From Treponema sp. (GTDB lineage: Bacteria; Spirochaetota; Spirochaetia; Treponematales; Treponemataceae): DNA of 62,684 bases. Below are positions 26,616 to 35,800 of the stretch, in pieces. A program made the position numbers and the translations under genes. Position 1 is the first letter of the stretch. Each line of letters starts with the position of its first letter. The stretch is taken from positions 1 to 62,684 of the forward strand of contig JAKSTJ010000010.1 of NCBI GenBank assembly GCA_024402635.1. Direction: 5' to 3'. Below the pieces are notes generated by a model. It was not told the DNA's origin and ran no database searches. It saw only the letters and a program-made list of their open reading frames with translations.

Positions 26616-27830
26616 ATGCAGACAAAAGAATTACCCCGATTATTTACAGATTCAAATAAAAGAGCAAGTTTTTTTGCCCAGTATTTCGCAATTTTTGCAG
26701 TAATATACCATGTAGTCTTTATAATTCTTTTTTACGTTTTCAAAGTATGGCCAATGGTATTTATGAATTTTTACAGTGTACCATTTTTTACTTTACTGAC
26801 ATTTATTTCACCAAAAAGAAAAAGCTATATAGGTATATATCTTTTTTCCTGCCTTGAAGTATATACACATCAGACATTAGGAGTTTATTGCCTTGGAATA
26901 GCATCAGGATATCATTTCTTTTTTATACCTTTTGCTTTACTGCCATTATTTACATTTAAAAATAAGATTTCTTTCGCAATGATATTTACAATTCTTGGTG
27001 GTATTGTCTTTATGACAATAGAAGGAATGAGCAGCATGTTTCCAACTGTATATGAAATTCCGATGAAAGTTCTTACAGTTATAAGATTCACAAATATACT
27101 TCTTGCAATCGCAGTCATTTTATCATCAACATTAATATATGCTTTCATTGTAAATAATTCAGAAAAAGTTCTGGAAAATAAAGTAGAAAAGAAAAGTCAG
27201 GAAGTTATAGAGATTCATAAACATACAGTAGACAGTCTTGCTAATTTAGTAGAAAGTCGCGATTCAGATACTGGAGAACATATACAGAGAATAAGCAAAT
27301 ATGTTGAATATATAGCCACATCAGCAATGAAAAAAGGAATATATAAAGAAACATTGACCGAATCGTTTATATCCCTTTTAAATCGAGCTGCACCATTACA
27401 TGATATAGGCAAAATAGTAATTGCAGATGAAATATTAAAAAAGCCTGCAAGACTTACCATTGATGAATTTGAAATAATAAAAACTCATACACTTGAGGGT
27501 AAAAAAATTGTCAGAGATATAGTTGGAATTTCAAATGATGAAGAATATATCAAAATCGCGGAAGAAATAGCATTAAGCCATCATGAAAGATGGGATGGAA
27601 AAGGTTATCCACAAGGATTGAAAGCTGAAGAAATACCATTAAGTGCAAGAATCTTGGCAATTGCTGACGTTTTTGATGCATTGATTTCTGAACGATGTTA
27701 TAAGCCTGCATATACAATTGATGAAGCATATAAGATTATTAAAGAAGAAGCAGGAAGTCATTTTGATCCTATACTTGCAGAATTGTTCATACAAGTTCGA
27801 GAGGAATTTTTGAGTGGATGCGGGATTTAA
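26616..27830 (+). CDS. Membrane-anchored HD-GYP domain protein, 404 aa
   Basis: Six hydrophobic segments in residues 20-190, a short coiled coil and an HD-GYP domain (about 200-390). The metal and GYP residues are intact: AAPLHDIGKIVIAD, HTLEGKKI, SHHERWDGKGYPQGL and AIADVFDAL. It should hydrolyse cyclic di-GMP at the inner face of the membrane. TTGGTT and TATAGT are 18 bp apart just before the ATG, so the mRNA may be leaderless. A second, cytosolic HD-GYP protein is encoded at 52100-52711. Confidence 0.92.
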   Translation: MQTKELPRLFTDSNKRASFFAQYFAIFAVIYHVVFIILFYVFKVWPMVFMNFYSVPFFTLLTFISPKRKSYIGIYLFSCLEVYTHQTLGVYCLGIASGYHFFFIPFALLPLFTFKNKISFAMIFTILGGIVFMTIEGMSSMFPTVYEIPMKVLTVIRFTNILLAIAVILSSTLIYAFIVNNSEKVLENKVEKKSQEVIEIHKHTVDSLANLVESRDSDTGEHIQRISKYVEYIATSAMKKGIYKETLTESFISLLNRAAPLHDIGKIVIADEILKKPARLTIDEFEIIKTHTLEGKKIVRDIVGISNDEEYIKIAEEIALSHHERWDGKGYPQGLKAEEIPLSARILAIADVFDALISERCYKPAYTIDEAYKIIKEEAGSHFDPILAELFIQVREEFLSGCGI

Positions 27831-27965
27831 AAAAAATAAAAAACTATCATCACATGATACATTGTTGTGATATTATATAAAAAAGATGAAAGTAATAAAA
27901 ACTTTCATGCTGGATTTAATCCTACTTGCCGGAGCATAAACTGGCTAAAACGGAGGCTTGCCGCC

Positions 27966-28208
27966 ATGGCTATTACAAACAATTCATTTTCTGAATTTCT
28001 GGAATTCAGATTACAGGAAGTAGTTTCCAGAAACATAAGAAACTACATCAAACAGTCTGGGTTGACTGCTCAAGCCTTGAGCTGCTCAACAAATCTTTCA
28101 ATTGCTACAATCAATCGTCTCAAAACTGATGAGCATCTTTCAATTCACAGTATCTGTCTTATGGCTGAAGCTTTGAATAAAGATTCATTATTATTTTTTG
28201 TGGATTAG
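27966..28208 (+). CDS. Xre-family helix-turn-helix protein, 80 aa
   Basis: A small DNA-binding protein whose residues about 18-75 form an Xre/HTH_3 domain: NIRNYIKQSGLTAQALS, then CSTNLSIATINRLKTDEHLS and a last helix. The ATG at 27966 lies behind CGGAGG; a longer GTG start at 27867 would add a non-conserved leader. The upstream region holds TATCATCACA ... TGTGATAT (about 27845-27875), a possible operator. The next small gene is translated from a site overlapping its end. Confidence 0.8.
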   Translation: MAITNNSFSEFLEFRLQEVVSRNIRNYIKQSGLTAQALSCSTNLSIATINRLKTDEHLSIHSICLMAEALNKDSLLFFVD

Positions 28209-28221
28209 GAGGATGCAAAGT

Positions 28222-28497
28222 ATGATAGTTATTAATAAACCAATTGGATATGTAGATACACCGGTAAAAATGGAAACAAAAAAAGATAAAGCTACAGTAG
28301 AGAAGGAACTTGCTTGTTTTATGAACAATTTTAATCTGCTGCTAGAAAATGCGGAATTAATTATGACTACAAAAGATTATGCAAAAGTCCGTATAGATGA
28401 TATTTACTGTAGCTTGCTTTATGTCAGCAGATACCGGCCTCTGACACTTGGAGAACTTCTTTATTATAGAAGAAAATTGGAAAAAATTGATGTATAA
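28222..28497 (+). CDS. Small hypothetical protein, 91 aa
   Basis: I do not recognise this protein. It is helical and charged, with a C-terminal stretch LTLGELLYYRRKLEKIDV. I chose ATG 28222 because AGGAGG lies 9 nt upstream, within the last codons of the Xre gene, so the two are translated together. It could be a regulator partner; no toxin motif is visible. Confidence 0.6.
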   Translation: MIVINKPIGYVDTPVKMETKKDKATVEKELACFMNNFNLLLENAELIMTTKDYAKVRIDDIYCSLLYVSRYRPLTLGELLYYRRKLEKIDV

Positions 28498-28536
28498 GGC
28501 TTCATTTTTATCAATTCCAAAAAAAAAGTTCATTAA

Positions 28537-28672
28537 AATTGTAAACCGCAAGTTGTTTCAACAACAGAGGATTTACAATTCGTTTGCGAAAGCGAACATG
28601 TTCAATAAAGAGAGTTTTTCTAAAAACTCGAGTTAAAATAAACATCGATATCTTAGCTGTTTATTTTAAACC
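28537..28672 (+). repeat. Four-hairpin repeat element, copy A
   Basis: Four stem-loops in a row: 28537-28580 (AATTGTAAA / TTTACAATT with internal loop ACCGC / GAGG and inner AGTTGT / ACAACA arms), 28581-28597 (CGTTTGC / GCGAAC), 28612-28629 (GAGTTTTT / AAAAACTC) and 28633-28669 (TTAAAATAAACA / TGTTTATTTTAA). Hairpin 1 is nearly identical to that of copy B at 56280-56323, while hairpins 3 and 4 differ in sequence and keep their pairing. It starts about 40 bp after the small gene at 28222-28497, in the same direction, and ends in TTTAAACC like the other copies. Confidence 0.8.
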
Positions 28673-28731
28673 TTGATTTTTTGTATAACTTCCCATAAAC
28701 TTATTTGTATATATTATAGCTACTCTGCTCT

Positions 28732-28753
28732 CCCCGGACTTTCCGGGGGGGGG
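28732..28753 (+). promoter_or_regulatory. GC-rich hairpin with a G9 tract upstream of a lipoprotein gene
   Basis: CCCCGGA pairs with TCCGGGG and runs into nine consecutive G residues (28745-28753), about 50 bp before the lipoprotein start at 28805. A poly-G run this long is striking in AT-rich DNA and is a typical slipped-strand site. Candidate -10 sequence TATTAT lies at 28712-28717, which would place the tract in the 5' untranslated region. Confidence 0.6.
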
Positions 28754-28765
28754 TACTAATGTATA

Positions 28766-28791
28766 GGTGTTTTCAGTGAGGATAAAACACC
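28766..28791 (+). promoter_or_regulatory. Hairpin just before the ribosome site of the 28805 lipoprotein
   Basis: GGTGTTTT (28766-28773) pairs with AAAACACC (28784-28791), directly followed by GAAGGAG, the ribosome site. It could protect the mRNA or control translation. Confidence 0.5.
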
Positions 28792-28804
28792 GAAGGAGAT
28801 AAGT

Positions 28805-29653
28805 ATGAAAAAAAGAATTCTTTTGGGTGCTATTTGCACAGTGTTGGCTTTGGCATTTGCTTCATGTGATTTGCTTGGTGGAATTGATCCTACCCCAACA
28901 CCAACTTGGAAAGACACAGATTACATCAAGCACAGAAGAGACGGACATTTTAAGAAAATCCCTGAATGGCTCAAAGGTTATTGGTCTAACGATGCAGAAA
29001 GAGCCATCTTTGCAGAATCTTACTTCATTACAGACAACAATATTTTCGATGATCAGGGCAGAAGTCAAACTGGAGATTATTCTTTCTTGAATGGTTTGGA
29101 CGGATATGAGGAAGTTGTAACTGCTGACACTTACACTCTCACATTGAAGGACTATTGGGCAACAACAGAAGGCTATGAATCTCACGCATCAAAGGACAAG
29201 GTTCTTTCATTTACAAAGACAGAAACTGGCATCACAGCTACAATAACTGATGGTGATACTGTTAGAGAACCTCTTGCTCTTACATACGGAAGACTCTTGA
29301 TTCCAGCTTGCTTCCGTGACACATGGGTTTCTTCAAACGGAGTTGTTGAATTGATTTTCTCAGATGCAAATCTTGTAGTTAACAATAAGTCTAGTGGAAA
29401 ATCTCTTAACTATTCAGACCTTATCCTTCCATATGTTAAAGATGTAGGCTACTGCGAGTACATAAAGGGTAAAGGCTACATCGAAGAAGTTGGAAAAGAT
29501 CTTGATCTGAATCCTATTTCTTATTCTCTGACAGTTACAGATGGCGAAACAACACTTGTAAATTCATTTGCTATAAAAGATGTAAACACAATTGTTTGGA
29601 CTCAGGGTGACTCCGCTGTTGACATGTACAGAGCATCGTCAGTATCAGAGTAG
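28805..29653 (+). CDS. Lipoprotein of unknown function, 282 aa
   Basis: The signal peptide ends in lipobox FASC (Cys21), followed by a Pro/Thr linker (PTPTPTW). Two related beta-rich halves are seen: IPEWLKGYWSNDAERAIF ... and IPACFRDTWVSSNGVVELIF ..., each starting with a Trp-containing strand and resembling the lipocalin-like modules (GTWV ... DGKIY) of the 1675-aa lipoprotein downstream. GAAGGAG precedes the ATG. The upstream G9 tract suggests that its expression may vary by phase. Confidence 0.8.
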   Translation: MKKRILLGAICTVLALAFASCDLLGGIDPTPTPTWKDTDYIKHRRDGHFKKIPEWLKGYWSNDAERAIFAESYFITDNNIFDDQGRSQTGDYSFLNGLDGYEEVVTADTYTLTLKDYWATTEGYESHASKDKVLSFTKTETGITATITDGDTVREPLALTYGRLLIPACFRDTWVSSNGVVELIFSDANLVVNNKSSGKSLNYSDLILPYVKDVGYCEYIKGKGYIEEVGKDLDLNPISYSLTVTDGETTLVNSFAIKDVNTIVWTQGDSAVDMYRASSVSE

Positions 29654-29986
29654 GCATAAATAAATCCGCTTCTGTTGTTTGTTGCTTTGTGCAAAATCAA
29701 TGGGGGTGGATTTTTGTGTTGTCCAGATAAATAACGTTCTTTGTAGTGCATAATTTCTTTCATCATAGAGTTTCATTGTTGCGCTTTATTTGTTTTGGAC
29801 ATCCCATCTCGTTTTCAAGTTCATTAATGTTGATTTTTAAATCCTTTTTGAATTAACCATTTTTTTGAGGTCAGAAAAATTCTAGTCTGACGTTATTAAT
29901 CCAAGTTCATTAAAAATCGTGAACGGAGTAGTTGCAGTAGTTTTGGGCGGATTTTCTTTTTTTTCGCGGCTGCTGTAGAAGTTTGA
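29654..29986. other. Intergenic region with a terminator-like stem and possible gene debris
   Basis: AAATCCGC at 29662 can pair with GTGGATTT before a T run ending near 29715, giving a weak terminator for the lipoprotein. A second small palindrome, GTCAGA ... TCTGAC, lies near 29871-29892. The minus strand has short open blocks in several frames (for example INELENEMGCPKQIKRN), which may be remains of a lost gene, but I cannot assign a family. No start or complete gene is supported. Confidence 0.4.
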
Positions 29987-32755
29987 ATGAAAAAAATTAC
30001 TACAACATTGTGTCTTTTTGCATTTGCCTTTGTTGCCTTTGCAAAGAGTCCATTGGAAGATGTAAATTTTGGAAGTGTCTATTCACGCCTGGAAAAAATT
30101 ACATCCGACAATTATAAAAATGCTAATCTTCTCATCTCAACTCTTGCGGATAAAAACGCGGATCTTTCCGTCAAGCTGAGTGCAATCAATCTTTATAACA
30201 TAAATTTTTCAACGGAAAAACTTTCTGAAAAATATCTTTTAAAAATTAATATCAAGAAAAACAAACTTAAATCAAAAGCTACTTACGAGCAGCTTATCAT
30301 TTATTCATATTTACTTGCATTGGAAAATCCAGGTGATGTGTCCGAAGCAAAGGTTTTTTCGGATGAAGCCTGTAAAAAAAATAAAAACAGTTTTGCCACC
30401 GCATTGATTGCTTCTCTCATTGCGGCTCAGAATTTTTATAACTCTGGTGAAAAAGAAGCCGCATGGTACGCGGTCAATTCGGTTATGCAAAGACCTGACT
30501 GGACCTACGACATGAATCTTTCTGCGGCAATGGCTTTTAGTCTTTCCGTTTTGTCTTACAAAAAACAAAATGACAGGGCTAGGGAAAATGCTGCTGCCTG
30601 GTTCAAGGGCATCTACGGAAACAAAGTGTATGTGGAAGCTTTGGTGGATGTTGCGGCTCAAAATGCTTTGGTTGAATCTTCAAGCGCGGGCACTTCTTCT
30701 GGAACGGCTGCAAGTTCAACAAACAATTCTTCAACAAGTAATTCCTCAAATGCAAGGCTGCCTTACCTGAGCATGGAAGAAGCCACTGAAAAAGATGAGG
30801 GTATCAGTGAAGCTGTCGGTGCGCTACCTGGAAAATTCAGTGTGTCTCCTTCAAAGGCGGTTCGCTTTTCAAAAGGCGTTTTGGTTCAGAATACAAAGAC
30901 AAAGGAATTTTCTTTTGCGGATGAACAGATACTCGCTTATACCACAAGGTCGTATTATTCACAGGAAGGAATAGAAACAAGTTTCCCAAGATATGGTTCG
31001 GGCTACAAGGATTTGTCAAAGGAAAACACTGGCAACAAATATGATGAAGAAGGTCTGCACGAACTCGACGTAATTGACGGAACAAATTTCGACTGGGGCG
31101 TTTTCTGCAAAATCAAAAATGGCGGAAACAGGGAAGGACTTTGGCGTCTTCTTTCGGATGCGGAAATTTACTACCTTCTGTTTGAAAGAAAAAATTCCCA
31201 GAGTCTTGTGAGCTTCGGATATATCGATTTGCAAAGCGGCTTGATTCTTTTACCGGACGACTGGCAGGGTGCTCCTTCAGGATTGAATTTCACTCCATGG
31301 AATGAGGATTTGTACGTTTCTTTTGCCAACAACTATACCCACGAAGAATGGCAGCGAATGGAAGATGCAGGTGCCGTGTTCCTGGAATCAAATAACTACT
31401 GGCTTTCTTCAGCTTACGTTTCTCAAAGTTCCCGCGTGACAGGAAATGTTTTTTATGCTGGAAGTGAACCTTACATCGACAGGGCAACAATCTACGAATA
31501 CATGTATCCCCGCAGTGTTCGTCTTGTGCAGGATGCGGGAGAGCCAGTTGCTCCTGAATCAATCATAGATCTTCCTAAACCTGGTAAGTCCAGTGTAAAG
31601 ATTTCTGAGTTCCCTACAAAAGATGTTCTCTGTGTTCTCGAAGGTTTCTACATGAATGAGCGTGCAAGAAAAATTGTCTTCTATAATAACGGAACTTTCT
31701 GGTGTCCAGCAATCGAAGAATATGAATTTGATGTGGAAGAAGACGCATGGCTTGTTCCAAACAGAAACAGAAAGTACCAGGCAGTTGGAACCTACAGAGG
31801 CAATCCTCTTAAAGACGACAAAATTACACTGAGCTATTACGACAAAACTGTTGGTCAGGAAATTCTCAAGAGAAAAAGTGACGGCCATCTTATTGATTAC
31901 ATTGATGTGCTTGTTACAAGCGCAGTTACTTTGGATTGCATCTACAAGGACGGAGACAAAAAAACTGGCAGGTACATTTATGAAAGTGCCCTTGCCGCTC
32001 TTATGCCGCAGCAGGTTACTGGTACTCCAGGTTCCTTGGGCAACATCAGCTACATTGAAAGCATTGATGAAAACGAACTTATCAATCCAGAAGGTATGAC
32101 AGTTGGAACTCGATTCAGAACTCCGACCGGCTGGAAACGGGTGGCTGTGGAAAAAGGCAGCTATCAAGAATTCCTTCGCAATTACAAAATGTACCCAAGT
32201 TCACATGTTGGCAAATATCAAAGTGGTTCTGTGCAGGGAGCAACTCAAGTTCTTGAAATGGACTTCATCGGAAACAACATTCAGGAATGTGCGGACGTGG
32301 CAATGAGGCTTCTCTGTGAATATCTTTTCTCCACAAAGCAGTATGAAAAAATTTCTTTCCATACTGCTGCAAACAGTGAGTTCAGATATTTGGATTATGT
32401 TAAGCAGAACAATCTTTCTGTAGATGAAAAATCTTTCAGGGCGTACCTGGAAAAACTTATGGCATGGGCAGGTTCACTTTCCGTTGACAATTATGATACG
32501 GAACCTGTTGCGTGGAAAGATGTGCGTATTGGAGACATCATCATTGTGGGCGGCACACCAGGTCATGTGGTTACCATTGCTGACATGGCGCTTTGCTCAG
32601 ACCCGGATATGATTGCGCTGCTTGTTGTCCAGGGATTTCAACCTGTGCAGGAAACAGAAGTGGTTCGCGGAAACTGGATTTACATCCATGAACTGGAACC
32701 TTTCACCGCTGGTATTGAATTTACTTCAGAAAATATCAAGCGATATAAAAAATGA
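29987..32755 (+). CDS. Secreted DUF4846 protein with lectin/FGE-like middle domain, 922 aa
   Basis: Signal peptide 1-19 (cleavage after AFA). Residues 25-230 are helical and TPR-like; 231-256 is a Ser/Thr/Asn linker; about 280-518 is a DUF1566/FGE-type C-type-lectin-like domain (REGLWRLLSDAE, LILLPDDW, MEDAGAVFLE, YWLSSA, RSVRLVQDAG); 540-670 is beta-rich; about 695-922 is DUF4846 (TVGTRFRTPTGW, NIQECADVAMRLLCEYL, GGTPGHVVTIADMA). Cys768 at a helix start and His860 in PGHV look like a papain-like dyad (inference). The gene at 44515 is a full-length paralogue. G+C is higher than in flanking genes. Confidence 0.83.
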   Translation: MKKITTTLCLFAFAFVAFAKSPLEDVNFGSVYSRLEKITSDNYKNANLLISTLADKNADLSVKLSAINLYNINFSTEKLSEKYLLKINIKKNKLKSKATYEQLIIYSYLLALENPGDVSEAKVFSDEACKKNKNSFATALIASLIAAQNFYNSGEKEAAWYAVNSVMQRPDWTYDMNLSAAMAFSLSVLSYKKQNDRARENAAAWFKGIYGNKVYVEALVDVAAQNALVESSSAGTSSGTAASSTNNSSTSNSSNARLPYLSMEEATEKDEGISEAVGALPGKFSVSPSKAVRFSKGVLVQNTKTKEFSFADEQILAYTTRSYYSQEGIETSFPRYGSGYKDLSKENTGNKYDEEGLHELDVIDGTNFDWGVFCKIKNGGNREGLWRLLSDAEIYYLLFERKNSQSLVSFGYIDLQSGLILLPDDWQGAPSGLNFTPWNEDLYVSFANNYTHEEWQRMEDAGAVFLESNNYWLSSAYVSQSSRVTGNVFYAGSEPYIDRATIYEYMYPRSVRLVQDAGEPVAPESIIDLPKPGKSSVKISEFPTKDVLCVLEGFYMNERARKIVFYNNGTFWCPAIEEYEFDVEEDAWLVPNRNRKYQAVGTYRGNPLKDDKITLSYYDKTVGQEILKRKSDGHLIDYIDVLVTSAVTLDCIYKDGDKKTGRYIYESALAALMPQQVTGTPGSLGNISYIESIDENELINPEGMTVGTRFRTPTGWKRVAVEKGSYQEFLRNYKMYPSSHVGKYQSGSVQGATQVLEMDFIGNNIQECADVAMRLLCEYLFSTKQYEKISFHTAANSEFRYLDYVKQNNLSVDEKSFRAYLEKLMAWAGSLSVDNYDTEPVAWKDVRIGDIIIVGGTPGHVVTIADMALCSDPDMIALLVVQGFQPVQETEVVRGNWIYIHELEPFTAGIEFTSENIKRYKK

Positions 32756-32899
32756 AAAGATTGCGACTGTAGCAAGTAAGGAAAAACAGAGTTGTGGAGT
32801 ACTATGAATTTCCAGGCCGATCTGCAGTGGCGATTTAAGATAAACAAAAACGGATCCTGCTGGTTGAATGCAGGAATCACTAAAACGAAGGAGAAAAGA

Positions 32900-35800
32900 A
32901 TGAAAAGAGCACACAAAAATGTTCGTTCATCCATTTATCAGTTTTTAATTCTTTTACTAGCATTAGGAACTGTTCTTGTGTCTTCAGGTTGTTCGTCTTT
33001 GAAGCAACTTTTTGATCTTAAGGGTATCATTGTTTCAAAAGACGCTCAGGTATTCCAGGGTGAGACAGCAACTGTTACTATCGACATGTCGGATGCAGAC
33101 AAGTCGTACAGTTTCAATGCCACATCAGATCCTGTAGAAAATGGATATCCAATCAGATTCGAGGCATCAAATACCTCGACAGTTACAGTTACTCGCTCAG
33201 CATCAGATTCCAGCAAGTACACAATCAATGCAGTTAACAGCGGATGGTGTGATGTTACAGTTGAGTGTTCTGTTGCCTACAAGTTTACATTTGTCGTATA
33301 CGTAACGGACAAAGCTAAGGGCATCACAGTAGCTTCACTTACTCGTCAGAGAACTGAGTACTATGCCGCACTGGCAGAAAAGGAAGCCGCAGCTGCACAG
33401 GAAGAAACTAGAAGTACAACAACTGCTGCAAAAAAATTGTTGACAAGTTCAAGCGTTGTAAAAATTCAGTCTGACCTTACAATTGCAGAATTGTATTATC
33501 CTATTGGCTTTACCTCAACAATTGATGAGGTTGATGAACCACTTCAGTATCAGTGGTATTCAAATGGCAAGGCTCTGGGAGTCAAGGGTTCAAAAGATGG
33601 TCGCATGGCAAACCTTGAGCACTATGCACCAATTGAAGCGGGAGAGTATTCTGTTTACCTTGAAGTAACTGGTACTGAGTCAGGAGTAAAAGTTAAGTCA
33701 GCTCCAATAAAAGTAACTTACATTCTTGTTGATCACCGTCCAGAATATGCAGGTACTTGGGTTTTGAGCAAAGCAAAGTCTGAGCTTGCACCTGCTGGAA
33801 AGTACATGACTCTTGATGGAAAAATCTACGATATGTTCAAGGATGAAAAAACAGGTGACTGGATATTCAGTCCAGAGCCTGTTGCTTCTTTGGCATCAAC
33901 TGGTTATGTCATCACTGACAATGTTTCAACAAACAAAACATACATCGATTCAGAGACTAAGAGGCTTCGCGTTTTTATAAATAACGTTGAAAACTCATAT
34001 ATAAAATCTGCTGTTACTACACGTAGTATGCAGTTTGTTGATTCATCAACAACTCTCAGAATCAGCGCAAAGGATACAAACCTTGAAGTAGGTAAGACTG
34101 CAAAGATTATTTCAAAGCATTCTGAGCTTGATGAAGACCTTACATATCAGTGGTACGTTAACGGAAAGGCTATTGCAAAGGAAACAAATTCTTCTCTCGA
34201 AGTAAGTTTGTCTGAGGCAAAATCATTTGAATATTATGTTGTTGCAACTGGTGTTACTTCAAAGAAATCAGTTACTTCAAACAAGCTGACTGTATCATTC
34301 TATGTTGCTGATCACCGTTCAGAATTTGCAGGTACATGGCTTAGAACAGGTTCTTCTCCAACAACAGGTAAATACATTACAGCAGACGGAAAAATCCGTG
34401 ATATGTATAAAGATGCAAAATCTGGTGAATGGATTTATAAGCCAGAAGTTGTTGCTACAATCGCACTTGACGGTAAAACAATCACTGATCATATATCATC
34501 ATGTATTTCAAGAATTGATAACGATAAACTGATTGTTTCAGAAAACAAGGTTGTATTCACATATACAAAATCAGCTGTAAGTTCACGTCCTGCAATATAT
34601 GTTGACTCTTCAACAGCACTTACTCTCAGTGCAAAGTACAAAAGCGTTGAAGTTGGTACATCATCAAAGATTCTTGTAAAACATTCTGAAGTTGATGAAG
34701 ACCTTACATATCAGTGGTATGCAGGTGGAAAGGCTGTAAGTGGAACAGATTCAAGTTACACAGCAACATCGACTGAAGCAAAAACAATCGAATACTATGT
34801 AGTTGCAACAGGTGTAACCTCTAAAAAGACAGTTACATCAAACAAAATTTCAATTACATACAGTCTCGTTGATCACCGCGCCGAATTTGCTGGAGCATGG
34901 GTAAACGATAAATCTGCAAACACTGGCGTTTACATGTCTATCGATGGAAAGATGTATGACATGTACAAGGATAGTGCAAGTGGCGAATGGCTTTACAAAC
35001 CTGGCGTAATGGCTGTTATGGCATCAAGCGGCTATGACTTTACTTCAAGAGCAGGTTCAAGCGTATCTGCAAAGGTTATTGATGGAAAGATTGTTGTTAC
35101 AAATAAGGGTGTTGATTCAACATACTCTAAATCAACAGTAAGTCCACGCGCTGCAAAATTTGTTGATTCTACAACATCACTCATTATTACTGCGGCAGGA
35201 AACGCTCCACTTAACAGCACAGTTAAATTTTCAGTTAAGGCTACTAAGCTTGATGAAAAACTTACATATCAATGGTATGTGAACGGAGTTGCCGTAAACT
35301 CTGCAAAGGGAACATCGGCTTCATTTGAAGATACTTCAGCTGAAGCAAAAACAAAGGAGTATTATCTTGTTGCAAAGGGTGCTACTTCTGGAAATACAAT
35401 TACATCAAACAAAGTTTCTGTAAACTTCTATACTGTTGATCATCGTAAAGAATATGCAGGTGCATGGGTAAAGGACAAGACAGCCAACGGTGGAAAATGG
35501 ATTACTGCCGATGGAAGAATCTATGACATGTATCAGGACATGGCTGGAGATGGATTTATTGACCAGTGGGTTTACAGACCAGAAGTTGTGGCAACAATGG
35601 CATCTGAAGGTTATGGAATCACTGACCATGTTGCAACAAACAGAACAAAGATTGTAAACGGCAAACTGGTTGTTACTGCAAATGGCGTTGAATCTACATA
35701 CTCAAAGGTAAATATCGTTCCACGTCTTGCAAAATACATTGATTCAACAACAAAGCTTACAATCACTGCAAGTGCAACTTCTGCTGAAGTACTCTATGGT

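Noticed and set aside
27966..28497. Toxin-antitoxin pair formed by the Xre protein and the 91-aa protein
   Set aside because: Size and order would fit, but the second protein has no known toxin motif.
31559..32167. A 202-codon minus-strand frame inside the DUF4846 gene
   Set aside because: Antisense to a gene with clear domains; no ribosome site and no family resemblance.
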